DNA of 36,565 nt from contig CAMCYH010000024.1 of NCBI GenBank assembly GCA_945883745.1, positions 1 through 36,565 on the forward strand. Reading direction: 5' to 3'. Origin of the DNA: Candidatus Kuenenia stuttgartensis (GTDB taxonomy: Bacteria; Planctomycetota; Planctomycetia; Pirellulales; UBA1268). The notes under the pieces are model-generated. The model was not told the origin of the DNA. It saw nothing but the letters and a program-made list of their open reading frames with translations, and did not search any database. Every line of letters begins with the position of its first letter. Position 1 is the stretch's first letter. The translations under genes were made by a program, and so were the position numbers. Below are positions 30,163 to 36,565 of this stretch, piece by piece.

Positions 30163-31455
30163 CTACGCGACCAACGCATCCAGTGAGCCGGTTGAGTCAC
30201 CGTGGGATTGGACGTTCACTCCTGAGCCCTGCAGGAGCGTGAGCCAGAGGTTGGCCAGCGGTGTGTGATCGGGGAGCACGATGTGTTCCCCGAGCCGGAT
30301 TGCTGCTCCACCGCCGGCCACGAGCGTGGGGCAGTTGTCGAGGTAATGGATCGAACGGATGTTGCTGCCGTAGACCACAGTCGTATGGTCAAGCAACGAG
30401 GAGCCATCGGCTTCGCGGATCGATGCGAGGCGATCGAACAGGCCGGCGAGCAGTTCGCTTTGCTTTGCGTCGCGCTTCTGCGAGGCCTGCATCCGCTCGC
30501 CAGGCTGATAGTGGCTCATGTCGTGCGGGGCGACATTGATCCCGAGGCCCGTAAGTAAGGCTCCTACCGGCTGGCGGTAGGTGATCACGCGGGTGGAGTC
30601 GGTCTGGAGCGCCGCCGCGAGCAGGTCGTACATCACCTTGATCTCGTCGTGGCCGGCTATCTTCTCGGCCGGCTCGCGGATCTCTCCGGCGGGCTGCGGC
30701 TTCGGCACGGTGAGCCACTCTTTTTCCTTGGCGAGCCTGACCTCGATGTCGCGGATCGACTGCAGGTATTCGTCGAGTTTGTCGGTGTCGGCTGTCGAGA
30801 GGCCCTTGCGGACGCGGGCTGCGTCGGCCCGCACGGCATCGAGCACGCTTTGCTGTGCAGCCAGCAGCGTCTGCCGCTCCTCGAGAGATTGCGATTCTCC
30901 CGAGAAAAGCCGATGAAACACGGCCACCGGCGTGTCGAGCGCGGCGAGCGGCCGACCGCGGGAATCCCAGGCGAGCGAGAGGCCTGGGCCGTGCCCCGAG
31001 TTGGCGGCGTCGAGGGTACCGAGTTGGAGCGAGGCAAACCGAGTCGCCGCGCCGAATGCTCCTGCCGCCACCTGGTCGGCCGAGATCGAATTGGAAAAGC
31101 TTTTGCCCGGCTCGCCGTAGCGGTTGGCGCCGGTAAGCCAGAACGTGCTGCCCCAGTGGGCTTCCGTCGTGAACCTGTTCGAGAGGCCCTGAATAACGCT
31201 GAATCGAGCCTTATGTCGCTCGAGCGGCTCGAGGCCCGCCGGGAGCGGATAGTCTCGCCCTGTCGCCTTTCGGTCGGGAAACCATGTCTCGTTCGTGACG
31301 CCCCATCCAAACCCGAGGAAGACCATTCGCTTGGGCGGTATGACCGGGGAAGCCGCGGCAGCCCGCCGCCAGCCGAGCGACGGGAGGAAGGGCAGCGTGA
31401 GCATGCTGCCGGCGGCTTTGAGAATGGTGCGGCGGGTGGCGGGGAGGTTGGTCAT
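30163..31455 (-). CDS. DUF1552 protein (planctomycete exported protein)
   Basis: A 430-residue DUF1552 family protein. The N-terminus TRRTILKAAGSMLTLPFLPSL has a basic start and a hydrophobic stretch like a Tat or Sec signal peptide. Typical blocks are PPKRMVFLGFGWGVTNETWFP, FSVIQGLSNRF, the GSTFWLTGA segment, SADQVAAGAFG, LQLG, SGHGPGLSLAWD, and a C-terminal HTTVVYGSNIRSIHYLDNCPTLVAGG. It resembles the sulfatase-like DUF1501 group, but I see no complete sulfatase signature. The ATG overlaps the stop of the upstream DUF1592 gene by 4 nt; the two are a standard planctomycete/verrucomicrobial pair. The role is unknown; electron-transfer or surface functions have been suggested for such loci, not shown here. 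Confidence 0.88.
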   Translation of the reverse strand: MTNLPATRRTILKAAGSMLTLPFLPSLGWRRAAAASPVIPPKRMVFLGFGWGVTNETWFPDRKATGRDYPLPAGLEPLERHKARFSVIQGLSNRFTTEAHWGSTFWLTGANRYGEPGKSFSNSISADQVAAGAFGAATRFASLQLGTLDAANSGHGPGLSLAWDSRGRPLAALDTPVAVFHRLFSGESQSLEERQTLLAAQQSVLDAVRADAARVRKGLSTADTDKLDEYLQSIRDIEVRLAKEKEWLTVPKPQPAGEIREPAEKIAGHDEIKVMYDLLAAALQTDSTRVITYRQPVGALLTGLGINVAPHDMSHYQPGERMQASQKRDAKQSELLAGLFDRLASIREADGSSLLDHTTVVYGSNIRSIHYLDNCPTLVAGGGAAIRLGEHIVLPDHTPLANLWLTLLQGSGVNVQSHGDSTGSLDALVA

Positions 31456-34160
31456 TTCGTTTGAAACTCAGGGGTGGCCACGATGGCGTGGAGGATGTCG
31501 CGGAGGTGGTAGCCGTCTCGCTTGGCCGCGGCAAGAAGGCCATCGACCGTTTCGCCGTCGGCGAAGCTGACGGGGCGGCCGAGCGCGTAGGAGTACAGAC
31601 TTTCGATCAGGCCGCGGACGAAGCCATCGCTATGACGCGCGGCGATTTCGGTGCGGAGTTGGAAAAAGTCGCCAAACGACGGACCGCCGTACAGCGCTCC
31701 AGACGGATCGATCGGCCATGACTTTCTCACGACCTTGCCGGCCAGTTTGCCCTCGACGACCCAGCCGCGGCCGTAGAAATGCTCCTCGGTCCGCCAGCGG
31801 CCGGCAGCATCGAAGTTTTCCAGGCCCAAGCCGATCGGGTCGATCATGCGGTGGCACTGTGCGCACTGGGCCTGCTCCTGGTGCATTCGCAGCCGTTCCC
31901 GGCTGGTGATCTGCTGGCCTTCGAGTCGCGTAAGCTGCGGAATGTTAGGCGGTGCTGGCGGGGGCGGGTCGTTGATCAGCTTCCGCAGCACCCAGGCGCC
32001 CCGCTCCACGGGGCTCGTCCGTTCGCCGTTGCTACCCATTGCCAGGATGGCAGCCATGCCGAGCAGGCCACCGCGGGGGCTTTCGGGCGGCAGCTTCACG
32101 ATGCGAAACTCATCGCCGATCACGGGGCTACCGCCGTCGTCGAGGCCGTAGTACGCCGCCATCAGGCCGTTGACGACGACAAAGTCACTCTGCAGCAGGT
32201 TCCGGGTGTCGACGTTGCCGCTCACGAGCGTGTGGAACGTCTCGTAGACCTCGTGCTTCGCCGCCGCGCGGGTGGCCTCGTCGAAGTCGGGAAAGAGTTC
32301 ATGGTCGAACCGAAAGAAATCGAGGCGATCAAGGCCGAGCCACTGGTGCACGAAGCCGGCGGCGAAGTCGTGCGACCGTGCGTCGGCCAGGAGCCGATCG
32401 ACCTGCGTGGCGAGAACATCGGGCTTGGAGAGCGTGTCGGCCGCTGCCAGGGCGAGGAGTTCCTCATCGGGTGGTGCCGACCACAGGAAATATGACAGCC
32501 GCGTGGCCAGCTCGCGGGCAGATAGCCGGCGGCTTTCCGTGCCGACGGCGGAGGGTTCATCGGCTGTGGCATCGCCTCGCTCTGCGGTCGGATCAGCCAG
32601 GTAGAGAAACCCGGGTGATGCAAGAATCACAGCCATCGGCTCGCGGATCGCTTCGATCGGCGGAGCGCCCATCTGACGTTTCGCCCGGTAGACGGCGACG
32701 AGGCGGTCGAGAAACTCAGGTGACGGTGTGGCGCCGCGGAAGGCGAGCGTGCCGAACCGGCGTAGGATCGTCTTGGCGAGGACCTCTTCAGAAGCCTTCT
32801 TGGCGAGTCCGTCGAAGACCTGGCTGCAGATTGGCGACGGAGATGACCGCGGTAGGGGCCCTTCCCACTCGACCCAGTCGATCCAGAGGGCATGGTCGAG
32901 GCCGACGCCATTGGCTGCCTTCGCCAGCCCATTGCGGAATCCATCCGCCTTGCCATCGTTGAAACGCTTCTCACGGACCCGCCATGTGCGGGGCCCATGG
33001 GCCGTGACCCGCACTGGAATCTCGATCGTCTGTGGCTCTTCGATCGTGCCAGTGACATGAAACGTGCCGAGCGACCTGAAATCGGATTTCTCATCATCGC
33101 CCTTGGAGGGTTGCATGCCCCACTCGAGAAACCGCCGCAGCGGCGTCGCCTCGGGTGTTGCCCCGATCCGCACGCGAAGCACGTAATCGCCGGGCGGCGA
33201 ATTCGCGGGCACGGCGATCAGTTCGCTATCGTGGTAGTTATTGGTCGTATACATGAGGTAGGCGCCGGCATCCGAGTGAGGCAGCGCCAGAAACCGTTCC
33301 AGATACGGGCCGTGGTTCTCGTACTGCTGGATCCGAAACCGGGCCTCATGTTCATCCGGAAAGCCAAACTCGCTGGCGGGCTTGCCGCCCGATGCCTCCC
33401 ATTCCTTCGCCTTGCGGTAGCCCGTGAGGAAGTAGCCATTGAGTAGCCCTGCGATCTTTTTCTGGGCGTCTGTCTCGACTTCCCTTCGTCCTGATTTCTG
33501 CTCGGGTTGCAGGTCGCCGGGCCGCGGCCAGTCGGAGGCGGCCGCCTCGATTGCGGCGCGGCCAATCGTGAGGTACTGCTCGAACTGGTCGCTCGACATG
33601 AAGAGGCCGGAGCCGATCGTATCGAAGGCGGCTGTCCCGGTGTCATCGGGGAGCCCGCTCGTATCGACCGCGGCGGCATCGATGTCGATCCCGAGCAGGT
33701 CGCGGAGGGTGTGGCGGTATTCGCGGCGGTTGAGCCGCCGCACAAGCGACACGCGGCCGGCATCGCCGATCACCGCTCGGGCAGTCACCATCGCCCGCGA
33801 CAGCACGGCCAAGACTTCAGCCTTCGCCGCATCGTCGGGGCGGGGCCTCTCCTCCGGCGGCATTTCACCGGAGTTCAGCACATTGAGCACTTTCTGCCAC
33901 CGCTCGGCTGTTTCGACTGTGTTGACCTCAAACGGCACATCGTCGAGCCGCACGCCGGCAGCAGGTTCTTTGGCCCCGTGGCACTCGAGGCAATGGGCCG
34001 CGAGAAACGGCTCGATGATGTGCCTCCCGGCGGAATCGAAGGGGGCCGTGCCGGCGGCGGCCTGAGCACCCCGCTCCCCTGCCCCAGCCATGAGGCAGGC
34101 CAAGAAACTAGCCGCAAGTCGAAGTGCGGCAACGGTTTGCGGATCTCGGCTGCCGCCCAT
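31452..34160 (-). CDS. Large PSCyt1/DUF1587/DUF1595/DUF1592/DUF1588/DUF1585 protein (planctomycete c-type cytochrome)
   Basis: A 902-residue exported protein. A signal peptide (ASFLACLMAGAG) is followed by a haem c motif CLECH (57-61) with the PSCyt1 end GEMPPEERP, then DUF1587 (RLNRREYRHTLRDLLGID), a carbohydrate-binding-like middle part, DUF1595 (RFGTLAFRGATPSPEFLDRL), DUF1592 (ARELATRLSYFLWSAPPDEEL), DUF1588 (NGLMAAYYGL, SPVERGAWVLRKLIND, then a second haem motif CAQCH at 766-770 followed by IDPIGLGLENFD) and DUF1585 at the end (YSYALGRPVSF, LRDILHAIVATPEFQ). Such proteins are abundant in planctomycetes; exact substrate and electron partner are unknown. The stop overlaps the DUF1552 start by 4 nt. 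ATG 34160 is the only reasonable start. Confidence 0.9.
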   Translation of the reverse strand: MGGSRDPQTVAALRLAASFLACLMAGAGERGAQAAAGTAPFDSAGRHIIEPFLAAHCLECHGAKEPAAGVRLDDVPFEVNTVETAERWQKVLNVLNSGEMPPEERPRPDDAAKAEVLAVLSRAMVTARAVIGDAGRVSLVRRLNRREYRHTLRDLLGIDIDAAAVDTSGLPDDTGTAAFDTIGSGLFMSSDQFEQYLTIGRAAIEAAASDWPRPGDLQPEQKSGRREVETDAQKKIAGLLNGYFLTGYRKAKEWEASGGKPASEFGFPDEHEARFRIQQYENHGPYLERFLALPHSDAGAYLMYTTNNYHDSELIAVPANSPPGDYVLRVRIGATPEATPLRRFLEWGMQPSKGDDEKSDFRSLGTFHVTGTIEEPQTIEIPVRVTAHGPRTWRVREKRFNDGKADGFRNGLAKAANGVGLDHALWIDWVEWEGPLPRSSPSPICSQVFDGLAKKASEEVLAKTILRRFGTLAFRGATPSPEFLDRLVAVYRAKRQMGAPPIEAIREPMAVILASPGFLYLADPTAERGDATADEPSAVGTESRRLSARELATRLSYFLWSAPPDEELLALAAADTLSKPDVLATQVDRLLADARSHDFAAGFVHQWLGLDRLDFFRFDHELFPDFDEATRAAAKHEVYETFHTLVSGNVDTRNLLQSDFVVVNGLMAAYYGLDDGGSPVIGDEFRIVKLPPESPRGGLLGMAAILAMGSNGERTSPVERGAWVLRKLINDPPPPAPPNIPQLTRLEGQQITSRERLRMHQEQAQCAQCHRMIDPIGLGLENFDAAGRWRTEEHFYGRGWVVEGKLAGKVVRKSWPIDPSGALYGGPSFGDFFQLRTEIAARHSDGFVRGLIESLYSYALGRPVSFADGETVDGLLAAAKRDGYHLRDILHAIVATPEFQTK

Positions 34161-34219
34161 CGTGATCAGTCCTCTCTCTTGAAAACCCCCGGAAAAGGAA
34201 TTTCTTACTCGGGCCCGTA
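34161..34219. other. Short divergent gap
   Basis: Fifty-nine bases separate the minus-strand DUF1592 gene from the plus-strand lipoprotein frame. It contains A/T-rich stretches (GGAAAAGGAATTTCTTAC) but no promoter that I can define. If the lipoprotein starts at 34298 the promoter region is about 137 bp. Confidence 0.25.
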
Positions 34220-34771
34220 ATGCGGATGGCTTTCAGCGGTTTTCCCAATGTCGGGTGCCTTCTCATTCGTCCAATTTCTGGATTCCTGGGGTCTGCTGTG
34301 GGGTGGTTTTTCTGTCATCGTCGGTCTCACGAATGCGCATGGGGCCTCGCCGCCTGTCTGTCGCTGCTGGCCCTCCTGGGATGTAGCAAGGCGACCGGAC
34401 CCGAGTTTGCGCCGGTCACGGGACGGGTGACCATCAATGGCAACGCACCAACAGGGTGCGAAATCGTGTTTATTCCTGATTCCACGAAGGGGCAGGCGGG
34501 GCCCTCTTCCGTCGGTCGTATCGATTCCGAGGGGTATTTTTCCCTGACTGGGCCCGGTGGGCGAAAAGGGGCGGTGCTCGGTCATCACCGAGCCTGCATT
34601 CATGACATCGTCGCTGACATAACGCCGAGTAGTGATGAAGAAGCCGCATTGTTAAAGGCACATGTTCCGATCCCTCGTCGCTTGCGAAATGTCGAGACAG
34701 CGAACATGACAGCGGAAGTAAAGCAGTCAGGCAATGAGTTTGTTTTCGAATTGAAGGAGGCAGGTAAATGA
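34220..34771 (+). CDS. Predicted lipoprotein (carboxypeptidase-regulatory-like, planctomycete DUF1559 partner)
   Basis: A secreted lipoprotein of about 157-183 residues. The lipobox ALLGC has its Cys at residue 55 counted from ATG 34220. A start at GTG 34298 would give a normal 29-residue lipoprotein signal (HRRSHE basic part, then AACLSLLALLGC), so the listed ATG is the outer limit and GTG 34298 may be the true start. The mature part has a beta-sandwich-like region: VTGRVTINGNAPTGCEIVFIPD and SVGRIDSEGYFSLTGPGGRKGAVLGHH, common in small planctomycete lipoproteins encoded beside DUF1559 genes. The role is unknown. Its stop overlaps the DUF1559 start by 4 nt. Confidence 0.72.
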   Translation: MRMAFSGFPNVGCLLIRPISGFLGSAVGWFFCHRRSHECAWGLAACLSLLALLGCSKATGPEFAPVTGRVTINGNAPTGCEIVFIPDSTKGQAGPSSVGRIDSEGYFSLTGPGGRKGAVLGHHRACIHDIVADITPSSDEEAALLKAHVPIPRRLRNVETANMTAEVKQSGNEFVFELKEAGK

Positions 34772-35724
34772 CTCTCGTCGTCCCACCCAGCGTGATGAGG
34801 CTGCCACGTCAAAAATCATCCGATACCGCAGGAAGTTCTCTTCGTGGGTTCACGCTTGTGGAACTCCTTGTCGTGATCGCGATCATCGGAACCCTCATCG
34901 GGCTCCTGCTCCCCGCTGTTCAGGCAGCAAGGGAGTCAGCGCGTCGCTCCACATGCCTGTCTCGTGCCAAGCAGCTTGCCCTCGCGATGCAGAACCACCA
35001 TGACGCGAAGCAGGCTTTTCCACCCGGACAGCAACATAACTTGAAGGCAGATGGCGTGACCTTAGCCTGTGTCACTCCAAACGCAATATGGTGGGGCCAC
35101 GCTATGAACTTCTTTTCCGGCATTTTTCCCTTCATGGAGGAACAGGCGGCGTACGACAAAATCAACTTCTCCGTGGGGCCGAACGCGACGACAGCCAATC
35201 TCGGAGTCGTTAACGCCTATTACGCTTGGATCAAGTGCCCGACGCATCCGCATCAACGCGGTGGATGGGACGGAGGGATGATCAACCATTACGGCGGTTC
35301 ATCTGGCACGAATGCCACCTACTGCAGTGCTTCCAACGCTAATCCCGACGGAATTTTTTGGGGCAACTCGGCGTGCAAGATCAAGGATGTCACGGACGGG
35401 CTATCGCAGACGATTCTTATTTGCGAACGCATCGGCTATCGGCCACAAAACACGACTTTCGGTTCGGCTGGATTCTCGCAACCGACGGTGATGGCGGCGG
35501 CCGGCTGGACCGACGTGAGAGGCCCATTCCTCTCCGGGCTCACGCGGCTGAACCGTAACCCGAATCAATCGTATACCGACTACTCCAACCCGACGGGATT
35601 CCACCCGGGGGGGATCGTCGTCGCCTACGGAGACGGAGCGGTGCAATTTGTGGCCGAGACGATTGATCCGAACACGTGGGCCGCCATGGCAAAGCGAGCA
35701 GACGGCTCAGTGTTACGGTACTAA
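34768..35724 (+). CDS. DUF1559 prepilin-like protein
   Basis: A 318-residue planctomycete-specific DUF1559 protein. It has a type IV prepilin N-terminus, RGFTLVELLVVIAIIG (26-41), cleaved by prepilin peptidase before Phe28, followed by QAARESARRSTCLSRAKQLALAMQNHHD, and the C-terminal H-x9-DG signature FHPGGIVVAYGDGAV. It should be displayed as a pseudopilin-like subunit. It overlaps the lipoprotein gene by 4 nt and precedes the sigma-factor gene by only 3 nt. The family is present in very many copies per planctomycete genome; its function is not established. Residue use is normal and no frameshift is seen. Confidence 0.9.
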   Translation: MTLVVPPSVMRLPRQKSSDTAGSSLRGFTLVELLVVIAIIGTLIGLLLPAVQAARESARRSTCLSRAKQLALAMQNHHDAKQAFPPGQQHNLKADGVTLACVTPNAIWWGHAMNFFSGIFPFMEEQAAYDKINFSVGPNATTANLGVVNAYYAWIKCPTHPHQRGGWDGGMINHYGGSSGTNATYCSASNANPDGIFWGNSACKIKDVTDGLSQTILICERIGYRPQNTTFGSAGFSQPTVMAAAGWTDVRGPFLSGLTRLNRNPNQSYTDYSNPTGFHPGGIVVAYGDGAVQFVAETIDPNTWAAMAKRADGSVLRY

Positions 35725-35727
35725 TTC

Positions 35728-36273
35728 ATGGCCCAGCAGCACAGCGAAGAGTTTGTCGCCCTGCTCACCGCGTCGCAGCGGCGGATTCATGCGTTCATTT
35801 GCACGTTGGTGGTGGACCTGACCGATGCCGACGAGGTGCTCCAGGAGACCAGCCTCGCCCTGTGGCAGCAGGCGGAGCGGTTTGAGCCGGGCACCGATTT
35901 CGTTGCGTGGGCGTGCCGGGTGGCCTACTTCAAAGTTCTCAAACATCGCGATGCAGCCAAGCGACACCGCGTGAAGCTGGACGATGCCGTCATGGACCTG
36001 CTGGCCACGGAGACGATCGAACGTAGTCGGGAGCAGGCCCGCGCGGCGGCCGAAACGTTTGAGCGGCAGCGGGTGGCTGTCTGGGCCTGCGTCGACGAAT
36101 TATCGGAGCGGCACCGCGACGTGCTCACCGCCCGCTATCGGGACGGCCGGTCACTGGGCGATATCGGGGTGACACTCGGCCGCAACGCCAACGCCATGGC
36201 GCAGGTGTTCCATCGGATCCGGGCGATCCTCCGCGAGTGTGTCGAACGCAAGCTCGGCGCGGTGGAGGGCTGA
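35728..36273 (+). CDS. ECF-type RNA polymerase sigma factor (Rhodopirellula/Verrucomicrobium family)
   Basis: A 181-residue sigma-70-family factor. Region 2 is seen in FVALLTASQRRIHAFICTLVVDLTDADEVLQETSLALWQ with DFVAWACRVAYFKVLKHR, and region 4 in LSERHRDVLTARYRDGRSLGDIGVTLGRNANAMAQVFHRIRAILRECVERKL. It belongs to the group commonly annotated as Rhodopirellula/Verrucomicrobium-type. It starts 3 nt after the DUF1559 stop and ends overlapping the next gene by 1 nt (TGATG). Such pairs with FecR- or LamG-containing anti-sigma-like proteins are frequent in planctomycetes. Linkage to a prepilin-like gene is notable, since these regulators might control surface proteins. Confidence 0.88.
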   Translation: MAQQHSEEFVALLTASQRRIHAFICTLVVDLTDADEVLQETSLALWQQAERFEPGTDFVAWACRVAYFKVLKHRDAAKRHRVKLDDAVMDLLATETIERSREQARAAAETFERQRVAVWACVDELSERHRDVLTARYRDGRSLGDIGVTLGRNANAMAQVFHRIRAILRECVERKLGAVEG

Positions 36274-36565
36274 TGAACGGAAACCGTGAACCACTGTCCG
36301 ATGAAGTGCTGGCCACTGTCGATCGCCTGGCATCGGCCCTCATCGATGGCACGTGCTCAACGGGTGATCAGGCAGCACTCGAGTCATTGCTGATCACGTC
36401 GCCGGAGGCCCGTAAACGATTTCGGACGCTCCTCCACGCGGAGTCAATCCTGGCGTGGAAGTTCGCGACGCCGGGTCGCCAGTCACCCGATGCTGTTGAT
36501 CCTGGGTGTGATGCCGTGCCGGCGATCTCCGGAGCCCCTCACTCGCGCCGGGTAACGATCAGCTG
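36273..36565 (+). CDS. Probable anti-sigma-like protein, N-terminal part, cut by window end
   Basis: An open frame of 97 codons runs from ATG 36273 to the end of the window. It begins MNGNREPLSDEVLATVDRL and contains TCSTGDQAALESLLITSPEARKRF and LLHAESILAWKF, the N-terminal pattern of planctomycete proteins that follow this sigma type and often carry a FecR or LamG domain further on; those parts are beyond the window. The start overlaps the sigma-factor stop by 1 nt, so the pair is translationally coupled. The anti-sigma role is inferred from placement and this N-terminal pattern. Confidence 0.65.
   Translation, partial: MNGNREPLSDEVLATVDRLASALIDGTCSTGDQAALESLLITSPEARKRFRTLLHAESILAWKFATPGRQSPDAVDPGCDAVPAISGAPHSRRVTIS

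Overview
The window looks like a chromosomal piece of a GC-rich planctomycete, probably of the Pirellulales type. The lineage call rests on family content: a DUF1559 prepilin-like protein with an H-x9-DG tail, a DUF1552 and PSCyt1/DUF1587/DUF1592/DUF1588/DUF1585 pair, a sigma factor of the Rhodopirellula/Verrucomicrobium type followed by an anti-sigma-like gene, two Porin_O_P proteins, and many genes without a clear Shine-Dalgarno site. No rRNA, tRNA, CRISPR array or transposase was seen. I count 33 protein genes, the last one cut by the window end.

Layout. 1-10 kb: a baeRF-type protein; two head-to-head OprO/OprP-like porins, the second followed closely by an exported Cys-rich protein; then a leftward PiT phosphate transporter - uncharacterised conserved protein - LpxH-like phosphoesterase set. 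10-15 kb: PatB/MalY-type PLP enzyme, a small membrane protein, Xaa-Pro aminopeptidase, a folded repeat element, FKBP isomerase and a cysteine desulfurase that starts 3 nt later with TTG. 15.4-19.4 kb: replication block dnaN-dciA-gyrB without dnaA. 19.4-20.8 kb: hairpin repeats and an outer-membrane barrel protein.

20.8-29.6 kb is the most coherent accessory system. An AraC regulator faces a six-gene operon: UxaE-type tagaturonate epimerase, TIM-barrel isomerase, FucU/RbsD mutarotase, L-galactose/L-fucose dehydrogenase (AKR), COG3618 sugar lactonase, and Zn-dependent L-galactonate-type dehydrogenase. A UxuA-like mannonate dehydratase lies a little downstream. Read as a pathway this is L-galactose to lactone to L-galactonate to D-tagaturonate to D-fructuronate, then (through a reductase not in the window) D-mannonate to 2-keto-3-deoxygluconate. 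L-fucose is a possible alternative substrate for the first steps. Two copies of GGTCAAGAAT exactly 21 bp apart sit between the regulator and the operon, as expected for an AraC-family operator.

29.6-36.5 kb: a lone MNT-type nucleotidyltransferase with a perfect 17-bp palindrome upstream, the overlapping DUF1592/DUF1552 pair, and a compact lipoprotein - DUF1559 - sigma factor - anti-sigma-like operon with overlapping or nearly touching genes. A dispersed GC-rich hairpin family (core like GGGCGCAAGCCC) occupies at least five intergenic regions, and a 131-bp element with perfect 25-bp inverted ends lies upstream of the FKBP gene.

All function calls come from reading motifs and recalled family features; no database search was possible.
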